DNA of 64,000 nucleotides from positions 23,754 to 87,753 of the forward strand of contig NZ_CACRUY010000018.1 in assembly GCF_902652685.1 (NCBI RefSeq), written 5' to 3'. The stretch is from Mycobacterium sp. Marseille-P9652. Lineage in GTDB: Bacteria; Actinomycetota; Actinomycetes; Mycobacteriales; Mycobacteriaceae. A program made the translations under genes and the position numbers. This document shows positions 1 through 7,173 of the stretch, piece after piece; position 1 is the stretch's first letter; the number at the start of each line of letters is the position of its first letter. The notes beneath the pieces were generated by a model. The model ran no database searches. It saw only the letters and a program-made list of their open reading frames with translations, and was not told the origin of the DNA.

Positions 1-242
1 CCGCCGGAGGCGAGGGTGAGGAAGGCCGCGACCCCGACCGTGCCGCCGATCATGACGAGCGCCCCCGCGCCGAGCGTCATCTCGGCGATGTTGCGGATCG
101 TCTCCTTGCGATACCGGGTCAGCGCGTTGGGGACGTACCGGATCGTCTCGCCGAAGAACAGCGCCTGCTCACCGAAGTCGTCGACGGGGCCCTGCAGCCG
201 GGAGAAGACGTTGCGGAGCCGGTAGGTGAGGTCGTAGCTCAT
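1..242 (-). CDS. yrbE4B: YrbE4B, MlaE-type permease of the Mce4 sterol importer (3' part outside window)
   Basis: Only the N-terminal 80 residues are visible, starting MSYDLTYRLR at an ATG at 242 and running off the left edge with no stop. The cytoplasmic N-terminal stretch and the first hydrophobic helix (GAGALVMIGG region) match the YrbE/MlaE permease family, whose members pair in the inner membrane to move lipid delivered by Mce proteins. It starts 19 nt after the yrbE4A stop on the same strand, so the two are cotranscribed. Assignment to Mce4 rests on the neighbouring hsd4A and fdxD. Confidence 0.93.
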   Translation of the reverse strand, partial: MSYDLTYRLRNVFSRLQGPVDDFGEQALFFGETIRYVPNALTRYRKETIRNIAEMTLGAGALVMIGGTVGVAAFLTLASG

Positions 243-261
243 CGCGGGCCCCCTTCCGCCG

Positions 262-1026
262 TCACTTGGCCGTGACCCGCACGCCGATGGCCGTCATCAC
301 CACGTTGATGACGAAGAGGCAGATGAACGCGTAGACGACGGTCTCGTTGACGGCGTTCCCCACCCCCTTGGGCCCACCCTTGACGGTCAGGCCGCGATAA
401 CACCCGACCAGCCCGGCCATCACGCCGAACAGCAGCGCCTTGACCTCGGCGAGGACCAGCTCTTTCAACCCGGTCAGAACGGTGAGCCCGTTGATGAACG
501 CGCCGGGGTTGACCCCTTGGAGGAAGACGGAGAAGACGTAGCCGCCCGAGAGGCCGATCGCGCAGACGAGGCCGTTGAGCAACAGCGCGACGACGGTGGA
601 CGCCAGCACGCGGGGCACGACGTGCCGTTGGATCGGGTCGATGCCGAGCACCCGCATCGCGTCTATCTCTTCGCGGATCGTGCGGGCACCCAGGTCGGCG
701 CAGATGGCGGTGGCTCCGGCGCCGGCCACGACGAGCACCGTCACCACCGGGCCGAGCTGGGTGATCGTGCCGAACGCCGTTCCGGCGCCGGACAGGTCGG
801 CGGCGCCGATCTCGCGCAACAGGATGTTCAGGGTGAATGCCACGAGGACGGTGAACGGGATGGACACCAGCAACGTCGGCACCAGGGACACCCGGGCGAT
901 CATCCACGTCTGTTCCAGGAACTCGCCGAACTGGAACGGCCGGCGGAATGCCGCACGGCCGGTGTCAATCATCATTTCGAAGAACCCGCCAACAGCGCGG
1001 GCGGGGACGGCAAGCTGTTGAATCAA
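262..1026 (-). CDS. yrbE4A: YrbE4A, MlaE-type permease of the Mce4 sterol importer
   Basis: A 254-residue integral membrane protein with several hydrophobic segments and the MlaE-family core (SIPFTVLVAF, GAGATAICADLG and the EEIDAMRVLG loop near the middle). Members form the permease pair of Mce systems; in Mce4 the cargo is cholesterol. The length is normal for YrbE proteins. It lies between hsd4A and yrbE4B, the order of the M. tuberculosis mce4 operon. A 235-bp gap separates it from hsd4A, wide compared with the rest of this operon, so an internal promoter is possible. Confidence 0.95.
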   Translation of the reverse strand: MIQQLAVPARAVGGFFEMMIDTGRAAFRRPFQFGEFLEQTWMIARVSLVPTLLVSIPFTVLVAFTLNILLREIGAADLSGAGTAFGTITQLGPVVTVLVVAGAGATAICADLGARTIREEIDAMRVLGIDPIQRHVVPRVLASTVVALLLNGLVCAIGLSGGYVFSVFLQGVNPGAFINGLTVLTGLKELVLAEVKALLFGVMAGLVGCYRGLTVKGGPKGVGNAVNETVVYAFICLFVINVVMTAIGVRVTAK

Positions 1027-1261
1027 CCTCGCAGCCCCCTCTGCTGCTCACGGCGAAGCCTATGGGTCGCCTTTGCGTTGTCATCGGTCACACTCGGCTC
1101 GCTGTGAGCCGGATCATATTAACTCAGAAGAAGTTCATGGTGTCAACGAACTGCTTATCTCTGTCTTAAACGTTAATTTTGCTGGTCAGACCCATTCTTT
1201 CGTTATAAAACTGACACCCGTTCCACGTCACATATCCCCCCGGTTATGTTTCATAGAATTG
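1027..1261. other. AT-rich spacer between hsd4A and yrbE4A
   Basis: No convincing gene. From about 1110 to 1261 the sequence is visibly AT-rich (runs such as ttaaacgttaattttg), unlike the roughly two-thirds GC surroundings. A short hairpin, CGGCTC-gctgt-GAGCCG, lies at 1095-1111. It may carry a separate promoter for the transport genes; I see no KstR-type operator in it. Confidence 0.6.
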
Positions 1262-2176
1262 CTATTGTTCCATCAGTCCGACGGCGGAGAAGTTTTTCTC
1301 CGGGTCGCGGCCAGCAAAGTATTTCTGCAATGTCGAGCTCAGTTGCGCCGCCTCCCAGGCCGCCCCGTCCGCGCTGAATCTCTGCTCGGCGGTGGGCGCC
1401 GCGACCAGCGTCACCTGAGGACCGTAGACGATGAACACCTGGCCGTTGACCTCGGCGGCAGCCGGGGAGCACAAAAACTGCACCAGCGTGACCACGTGGT
1501 CGGGCGACAACGGGTCGATCTCCCCCGCCGCCGCTTCCGGCTGCGCCCCGAAGACGTCGGCCGTCATCGCGGTGCGGGCCCGGGGGCAGATGGCGTTGGC
1601 GCAGACGCCGTAGCGGCCCAGAGCCCGGGCGGCCGAGAGCGTGAGGGCGATGATGCCCGCCTTGGCCGCGCCGTAGTTGGCCTGACCCACCGGGCCCACC
1701 AGCCCCGCCTCCGAGGAGGTGTTGACGATGCGCCCGAAGATCGATCCACCAGCGTCCTTGGCCTTGCCGCGCCAGTAGGTGGCCGCGTTGCGAGTCAACA
1801 GGAAGTGGCCGCGCAGATGCACGGCGATCACCTGGTCCCATTCCTCGTCGGACATGTTGAACAGCATCCGGTCGCGGGTGATCCCGGCGTTGTTGACCAC
1901 GACGTCGAGCCCGCCCAGTCCGTCGGCGGTGGCGATGAGTTCGTCGGCCGTCGAGCGCTGACTGATGTCGCCGGCCACCGCGATCGCCTTGGAACCGGCC
2001 GCGTTGATCTCGTCGATGACGTCGGACGCGTTCAGCGCGGCCTCGATGTCGTTGACCACGACGGTCGCGCCGAGCCGGGCAAGGCCCAGGGCCTCGGCGC
2101 GCCCCAGTCCCGCGGCCGCGCCGGTCACCACCGCGACCTTTCCGGAAAGATCGGTCGCGTTCGTGCTGCTAGTCAA
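1262..2176 (-). CDS. hsd4A: Hsd4A, SDR-family hydroxysteroid/3-hydroxyacyl-CoA dehydrogenase
   Basis: A 304-residue short-chain dehydrogenase. The nucleotide-binding glycine motif is at residues 18-25 (TGAAAGLG), NNAG at 95-98, serines 154/155, and the Tyr-Lys pair at Y168 and K172 (YGAAK). Members act as 17-beta-hydroxysteroid dehydrogenase and as 3-hydroxyacyl-CoA dehydrogenase in sterol side-chain beta-oxidation. The C-terminal extension past the SDR core (about residue 240 on) is normal for this subgroup, which resembles the SDR domain of peroxisomal multifunctional enzyme 2. It follows fdxD by 33 nt and heads toward the mce4 genes. Confidence 0.93.
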   Translation of the reverse strand: MTSSTNATDLSGKVAVVTGAAAGLGRAEALGLARLGATVVVNDIEAALNASDVIDEINAAGSKAIAVAGDISQRSTADELIATADGLGGLDVVVNNAGITRDRMLFNMSDEEWDQVIAVHLRGHFLLTRNAATYWRGKAKDAGGSIFGRIVNTSSEAGLVGPVGQANYGAAKAGIIALTLSAARALGRYGVCANAICPRARTAMTADVFGAQPEAAAGEIDPLSPDHVVTLVQFLCSPAAAEVNGQVFIVYGPQVTLVAAPTAEQRFSADGAAWEAAQLSSTLQKYFAGRDPEKNFSAVGLMEQ

Positions 2177-2209
2177 TTTATGAATACCTCTAGTTGACGG
2201 TGACGGGTT

Positions 2210-2401
2210 CTAGTCCTGGCGCTGCAGCGCGGCCCGCGGGCATTCCGCGATCGCCTGCTCCGCCAGCTGCTCCTGGTCGGGGGGAACGGGGTCGAGCTTC
2301 ACGACGGCGTAGTCCTCGTCGTCCAGGTCGAAGATGTCCGGCGCGATGCCTAGGCACACGGCGTTACCTTCACACCGATCACGATCCACGATCACCCGCA
2401 C
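2210..2401 (-). CDS. fdxD: FdxD, small [3Fe-4S]-type ferredoxin
   Basis: A 63-residue acidic ferredoxin with CEGNAVC in the N-terminal part and a later CPRAAL cysteine, the three-cysteine pattern of 3Fe-4S ferredoxins that serve actinobacterial P450s. I chose the GTG at 2401 (VRVIVDRDRC) because it gives the 63-residue length I recall for the M. tuberculosis homologue; a longer reading from 2437 adds 12 unlikely residues. It could pass electrons to Cyp125 or Cyp142, or to a steroid oxygenase; the partner is not shown by the sequence. It is first in the operon, 108 bp from the KstR-type operator. Confidence 0.9.
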   Translation of the reverse strand: MRVIVDRDRCEGNAVCLGIAPDIFDLDDEDYAVVKLDPVPPDQEQLAEQAIAECPRAALQRQD

Positions 2402-2509
2402 AGCACCCTCCTCGTAGCTGGCCGTCAATTCGAGCACCTGTCCCGTCAGCGCGTAGGTACACCATAGGGCCCCGATGCCTCCAGGGGAACGGTCGCTGGA
2501 TTCCCAGAC

Positions 2510-2523
2510 TAGAACGTGTTACA
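2510..2523. promoter_or_regulatory. KstR-type operator (fdxD/fadE26 divergent promoter)
   Basis: TAGAACGTGTTACA fits TnnAACnnGTTnnA exactly. It lies between the divergent fdxD and fadE26 starts and probably controls both the mce4-side operon and fadE26-fadE27-fadD17. Confidence 0.9.
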
Positions 2524-2582
2524 ACCGGGGAAGCGAACGGGTCGCGCCGCTGCTCGCGGCAACGAATCGAAGGACGGCTGAC

Positions 2583-3764
2583 ATGCGCATCAGTTACACC
2601 CCCGAACAGGAGGAGCTGCGTCGCGAGCTGCGGTCGTACTTCAGCACCCTGATGACCCCGGAGCGCCGAGAGGCGCTGAGCTCGACCCAGGGCGAGATCG
2701 GCACCGGCAACGCGTATCGCGAGGTCGTTTCGCAGATGGGCAAGGACGGGTGGCTCACCCTCAACTGGCCCGAGGAGTACGGCGGGCAGGACCGCTCGCC
2801 GATGGACTCGCTGATCTTCACCGACGAGGCGGCCGTCGCGGGCGTGCCCGTGCCGTTCCTGACGATCAACAGCGTGGCGCCGACGATCATGGCGTACGGC
2901 AGCGACGAGCAGAAGAAGTTCTTCCTGCCGCGCATTGCTGCGGGGGATCTCCACTTCTCCATCGGCTACTCCGAGCCCGGCGCCGGGACCGACCTGGCCA
3001 ACTTGCGCACGAGCGCGGTGCGCGACGGCGACGACTACGTCGTCAACGGCCAGAAGATGTGGACCAGCCTGATCCAGTACGCCGACTACGTCTGGTTGGC
3101 GGTGCGCACCAACCCCGAGGCGAAGAAGCACCGCGGCATCTCGGTGCTGATCGTGCCGACCACCGCGGAGGGCTTCTCGTGGACGCCGGTGCACACCATG
3201 GCCGGTCCCGACACCAGCGCCACGTACTACACCGACGTGCGGGTGCCGGTGAGCAACAGGGTGGGCGAGGAGAACGGCGGCTGGAAGCTGGTGACCAACC
3301 AGCTCAACCACGAGCGCGTCGCGCTGGTGTCGTCGGCGCCGATCTTCGTGGCGCTGCGCGAGGTTCGCGAATGGGCGCAGAACACCAAGGACGCCGGTGG
3401 GTCCCGGCTGATCGACTCCGAATGGGTGCAGCTGAACCTGGCCCGGGTGCACGCGAAGGCCGAGGTGTTGAAGTTGATCAACTGGGAACTCGCGTCCTCT
3501 CAGGGTGATTCGCTCGGCCCGGCGGATGCGTCGGCGGCCAAGGTCTTCGGCACCGAGTTGGCCACCGAGGCCTACCGGCTGCTGATGGAGGTGCTGGGCA
3601 CCTCGGCGACGGTGCGCCAGGATTCGCCGGGCGCGTTGCTGCGCGGCCGGGTCGAGCGCATGCACCGGGCCTGCCTGATCCTGACCTTCGGCGGCGGCAC
3701 CAACGAAGTGCAGCGCGACATCATCGGGATGGTCGCGCTGGGACTCCCCCGAGCCAACCGCTGA
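2583..3764 (+). CDS. fadE26: FadE26 (ChsE4), acyl-CoA dehydrogenase subunit for the sterol side chain
   Basis: A 393-residue acyl-CoA dehydrogenase with the full family layout: helical N-domain, FAD/substrate segment (IGYSEPGAGTDLA near 125-137), beta-domain (NGQKMWTSL) and C-terminal FGGGTNEVQRD motif. It matches FadE26, which with FadE27 forms an alpha2beta2 enzyme that oxidises 3-oxo-cholest-4-en-26-oyl-CoA in the first beta-oxidation turn. The ATG at 2583 gives the family start (MRISYTPEQ) and lies 60 bp after the KstR-type operator. FadE27 follows after 30 nt. Confidence 0.95.
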   Translation: MRISYTPEQEELRRELRSYFSTLMTPERREALSSTQGEIGTGNAYREVVSQMGKDGWLTLNWPEEYGGQDRSPMDSLIFTDEAAVAGVPVPFLTINSVAPTIMAYGSDEQKKFFLPRIAAGDLHFSIGYSEPGAGTDLANLRTSAVRDGDDYVVNGQKMWTSLIQYADYVWLAVRTNPEAKKHRGISVLIVPTTAEGFSWTPVHTMAGPDTSATYYTDVRVPVSNRVGEENGGWKLVTNQLNHERVALVSSAPIFVALREVREWAQNTKDAGGSRLIDSEWVQLNLARVHAKAEVLKLINWELASSQGDSLGPADASAAKVFGTELATEAYRLLMEVLGTSATVRQDSPGALLRGRVERMHRACLILTFGGGTNEVQRDIIGMVALGLPRANR

Positions 3765-3794
3765 GCCCCTTCTCTCTTCAAGGACATCGAACCC

Positions 3795-4892
3795 ATGGAT
3801 TTCACCACCACCGAAGCGGCAAACGACCTCGGGAGCCTGGTCGACACCATCGTCGACGCGGTGTGCACGCCGGAGCACCAGCGCGAACTCGACAAACTCG
3901 ACCAACGGTTCGACCGTGAGTTGTGGCGCAAGCTGGTCGACGCCGACATCCTCACCAGCGCCTCGCCTTCGTCGCTGGGTGGCGACGGCTTCGGGGTCCT
4001 CGAGCAGGTGGCCGTGTTGGTGGCCCTCGGCCACCAACTGGCCGCGGTGCCCTACCTGGACTCTGTGGTCCTGGGCGCGGGCGCGTTGGCCCGGTTCGGT
4101 TCTGAGGAGTTGCAGCAGGGTTGGGGCGCGCCCGCGGTGGCCGGCGAGAAGATCCTCGCCGTCGCGCTGCTGGGCGAGATGGGTGAGGGACCGGTGCAGG
4201 CGGCCCGCGCCGGCGCCGGCTACCGCCTGACGGGCAGCCGCACCCAGATCGGCTACGGCCCCGTGGCGGACGCATTCCTTGTCCCGGCCGAGACGGATTC
4301 CGGGACAACGGTTTTCCTGGTCGCCGCCGATGACCCGGGGGTGTCGGTGACGGCGATGGAGACGACGGGCCTGGGCAGTGTGGGGCACCTCGTCCTCGAG
4401 GGCACGGAGGTCGACGGCGGCCGGGCGGTCGGCGGCGCCGAGGTCGTCCTATGGCTCGACACGCTTGCGGCGCTGGGCCGCAGCGCATTTCAGTTGGGCG
4501 TCCTGGAACGGGGCCTGCAACTGACGGCCGAGTACGCGCGCACCCGCGAGCAATTCGACCGCCCGATCGGCAGCTTCCAGGCCGTGGCGCAGCGGCTGGC
4601 CGACGGGTACATCGACGTCAAGGGGTTGCGGCTGACGCTCACCCAGGCGGCCTGGCGCGTCTCGGAAGACATCCCCGCCGAGATCGACGTCGCCAGTGCG
4701 GCGTTCTGGGCCGCCGACGCCGGCCACCGAGTGGCGCACACGATCGTGCACGTGCACGGCGGTGTCGGTGTCGACACCGACCACCCGGTGCACCGCTACT
4801 TCCTTGCCGCCAAGGATGCGGAGTTCGCTCTCGGCGGCGCCACCGGGCAGCTGCGCCGCATCGGCCGTGAACTGGCGGAAACGCCCGCCTGA
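3795..4892 (+). CDS. fadE27: FadE27 (ChsE5), partner acyl-CoA dehydrogenase subunit
   Basis: A 365-residue acyl-CoA dehydrogenase-like subunit, shorter and more divergent than FadE26, with the conserved C-terminal stretch (EQFDRPIGSFQAVAQ, then a HVHGGVGVDTDHP segment). In heteromeric mycobacterial acyl-CoA dehydrogenases such subunits complete the FAD site and active site of their partner. Its place directly after fadE26 fits the ChsE4-ChsE5 complex. The stop is six bases before a pair of short repeats (4898-4953). Confidence 0.93.
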   Translation: MDFTTTEAANDLGSLVDTIVDAVCTPEHQRELDKLDQRFDRELWRKLVDADILTSASPSSLGGDGFGVLEQVAVLVALGHQLAAVPYLDSVVLGAGALARFGSEELQQGWGAPAVAGEKILAVALLGEMGEGPVQAARAGAGYRLTGSRTQIGYGPVADAFLVPAETDSGTTVFLVAADDPGVSVTAMETTGLGSVGHLVLEGTEVDGGRAVGGAEVVLWLDTLAALGRSAFQLGVLERGLQLTAEYARTREQFDRPIGSFQAVAQRLADGYIDVKGLRLTLTQAAWRVSEDIPAEIDVASAAFWAADAGHRVAHTIVHVHGGVGVDTDHPVHRYFLAAKDAEFALGGATGQLRRIGRELAETPA

Positions 4893-4897
4893 TCGCT

Positions 4898-4953
4898 CGA
4901 ACGTGAAGCTAGCCGCACACTCGAGCCCGAACGTGAAGCCAGCCGCACATTCG
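4898..4953. repeat. Two tandem 26-bp imperfect palindromes
   Basis: Two near-identical 26-bp units (4898-4923 and 4928-4953) begin CGAACGTG and end CACACTCG or CACATTCG, so each is an imperfect inverted repeat. The half-site CGAnCGTG is shared with the 62-bp palindromic elements at 12841, 13762 and 42009. They fill the fadE27-fadD17 spacer. Confidence 0.7.
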
Positions 4954-4970
4954 CGACGACGGGGACGTGG

Positions 4971-6482
4971 ATGCTCGACCCGACCGACCTGACCGTCACC
5001 CAGCTCCTGGTGCCGCTGGCCGAAATCGACGATCGCGGTGTCTATTTCGAGGACTCGTTCACCAGCTGGCGTGATCACCTGCGGCATGGCGCAGCGATAG
5101 CGGCGGCGCTGCGCGCCCGCCTCGACCCGTCCCGGCCCCCACACGTCGGCGTGCTGCTGGAGAACACCCCGTTCTTCTCGGCGATGCTGGCGGCGGCCGG
5201 GATGTCCGGCATCGTGCCCGTCGGCCTCAACCCGGTGCGGCGCGGCGCCGCGCTGGAACGCGACATCGCCCGCGCCGATTGCCAATTGGTGCTGGCCGAC
5301 ACCAATTCGGCCGCCCCGCTCGGCGACATCGACCACGTGAACGTCGATTCGCCGGACTGGGCGGCCGAGGTGGACGCGCATCGGGACGCCCAACCGTCAT
5401 TCCAGTCCGCGTCGCCCGCCGACCTGTTCATGCTCATCTTCACGTCGGGCACCAGCGGCGACCCGAAGGCGGTGAAGTGCAGCCACGGCAAGGTGGCGGT
5501 CGCCGGCGTGACCATGACGCAGCGGTTCGGCCTCGGCCGCGACGATGTCTGCTACGTGTCGATGCCGCTGTTTCATTCCAACGCGGTGCTGGTCGGCTGG
5601 TCGGTGGCGGCGGCGTGCCGGGGCTCGATGGCGTTGCGGCGCAAGTTCTCCGCGTCGAACTTTCTGCCCGACATCCGCCGCTACGGCGCCACCTATGCGA
5701 ACTACGTGGGCAAGCCCTTGTCGTACGTGCTGGCCACCCCGGAGCGCCCGGACGACGCGGACAACCCGTTACGGGCGGTCTACGGCAACGAGGGCGTGCC
5801 GAGCGACATCGACCGCTTCGCGCGCCGGTTCGGCTGCGTCGTGCAGGACGGCTTCGGGTCCACCGAAGGGGGCGTCGCGATCGCCCGCACGCCCGATACC
5901 CCGCCGGGCGCGCTGGGCCCGCTGCCCGAAGGCATCGAGATCATCGACCCCGACACCGGCGACCCGTGTCCCGCGGGCGTGGTGGGCGAGCTGGTGAATG
6001 TCGCCGGCCCGGGGCGCTTCGAGGGCTATTACAACGACGAGGCTGCCGAGGCGGAGCGGATGGCCGGCGGCGTATACCACAGCGGTGACCTCGCCTACCG
6101 CGATGACGCCGGCTACGCGTATTTTGCCGGACGGCTTGGTGATTGGATGCGCGTCGACGGGGAGAACCTGGGCTCGGCGCCAATCGAGCGAGTCCTGCTG
6201 CGCCACCCCGACGTGGCCGAGGTCGCGGTGTATCCCGTGCCCGACGCAAGAGTCGGCGACCAGGTGATGGCCGCGCTGGTGCTGAGGCCGGGCGCGGAGT
6301 TCGACGCCGACGCGTTCCGCGCCTTCCTGGCCGGGCAGCCCGATCTCGGGCCCAAGCAGTGGCCGGCGCACGTGCGGGTCAGTGCCCAGATGCCGCGCAC
6401 GGCAACCTTCAAGGTGCTGAAGCGTCAGCTGTCGGCGGAGGGTGTGGATTGCGGCGACCCCGTCTGGCCGATTCGCCGATAG
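4971..6482 (+). CDS. fadD17: FadD17, acyl-CoA synthetase for the shortened (C24) sterol side chain
   Basis: A 503-residue AMP-forming ligase. The phosphate-binding loop reads IFTSGTSGDPKAVK, an FGSTEGG acyl-adenylate motif follows in the middle, and the C-terminal domain carries GRLGDWMRVDGEN and the terminal lysine region (TATFKVLKRQ). FadD17 of M. tuberculosis activates steroids with a five-carbon side chain. It is third in the fadE26 operon, 78 nt after fadE27, with the repeat pair in between. The ATG at 4971 follows a ggggac ribosome-binding sequence. Confidence 0.93.
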   Translation: MLDPTDLTVTQLLVPLAEIDDRGVYFEDSFTSWRDHLRHGAAIAAALRARLDPSRPPHVGVLLENTPFFSAMLAAAGMSGIVPVGLNPVRRGAALERDIARADCQLVLADTNSAAPLGDIDHVNVDSPDWAAEVDAHRDAQPSFQSASPADLFMLIFTSGTSGDPKAVKCSHGKVAVAGVTMTQRFGLGRDDVCYVSMPLFHSNAVLVGWSVAAACRGSMALRRKFSASNFLPDIRRYGATYANYVGKPLSYVLATPERPDDADNPLRAVYGNEGVPSDIDRFARRFGCVVQDGFGSTEGGVAIARTPDTPPGALGPLPEGIEIIDPDTGDPCPAGVVGELVNVAGPGRFEGYYNDEAAEAERMAGGVYHSGDLAYRDDAGYAYFAGRLGDWMRVDGENLGSAPIERVLLRHPDVAEVAVYPVPDARVGDQVMAALVLRPGAEFDADAFRAFLAGQPDLGPKQWPAHVRVSAQMPRTATFKVLKRQLSAEGVDCGDPVWPIRR

Positions 6483-6489
6483 CGCCGCG

Positions 6490-7173
6490 ATGGATGTCTC
6501 GCTGGAGGAGAGCTTCGGCCGGCTCCGCGCCGGGGTGCGGGCCACCATCGGCGTCGCGGTCGCCGGGCCGGGCGGCGTGCGGTCCTTCGGCGACTGGACC
6601 ACCGGGGTCGCCTGGTCGACCATCAAGGTTCCCCTGGCGATCGCGGCGGTGCGCGCCGAACCCGCGCTTGCCGGACCGTTGTTGACCAGCGTCATCACCG
6701 AATCCGACAACGCGGCCTCCGAAGCGTTGTGGCGACTGCTGGGCCCACCGGTCGACGCCGCTCGCCACGTGCGGGCCGTCATCGAGGATGCGGGCGACTC
6801 GGAGACCGCGGTCGAATCACGGCGGCTGCGTGACGGATTCACGCCGTTCGGCCAGACGCAGTGGCCGCTGGTCAGGCAGGCGGCTTTCGCCGCGCGGTTG
6901 CCGTCCGTGCGCGGTGCCGGCACGGTGGTCGAGCTGATGCATCGCGTGGTCGCCGCGCAACGCTGGGGCCTGGCCGCGAGGAACTTCGCGGCCAAGGGCG
7001 GTTGGGGTCCCGGGTTGCGCGGCGACTACCTGGTCCGCCAATTCGGGGTCGTGCCCACCGGTTCCGGGGACGTGGGGGTGGCGCTCGCCGCGCAGGCCGA
7101 GTCGTTCGAGGCCGGGGTCGAGATCGTCGGCGCCATCGCCGACTGGACGGCGGACCACCTAGCCGAACAGTGA
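6490..7173 (+). CDS. Serine-hydrolase (beta-lactamase/PBP-fold) protein of unknown role
   Basis: A 227-residue protein carrying in order the three signatures of the penicillin-binding/beta-lactamase fold: STIK (S43-K46), SDN (S72-N74) and KGG (K169-G171, in place of KTG). There is no clear signal peptide, so it may be cytoplasmic. It starts seven bases after the fadD17 stop and overlaps the 3' end of ilvX by 15 bp on the opposite strand. I recall PE_PGRS genes at this position in M. tuberculosis. A role as an esterase or amidase is inference only. Confidence 0.75.
   Translation: MDVSLEESFGRLRAGVRATIGVAVAGPGGVRSFGDWTTGVAWSTIKVPLAIAAVRAEPALAGPLLTSVITESDNAASEALWRLLGPPVDAARHVRAVIEDAGDSETAVESRRLRDGFTPFGQTQWPLVRQAAFAARLPSVRGAGTVVELMHRVVAAQRWGLAARNFAAKGGWGPGLRGDYLVRQFGVVPTGSGDVGVALAAQAESFEAGVEIVGAIADWTADHLAEQ

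Noticed and set aside
2475-2582. Extended fadE26 start at 2475
   Set aside because: The extra residues have no family match and cross the KstR-type operator.
2379-4388. Long minus-strand reading frame (about 670 codons) across fadE26 and fadE27
   Set aside because: It is an antisense shadow of two well-recognised genes, with Arg/His/Gln-rich composition typical of GC-rich out-of-phase reading and no family resemblance.
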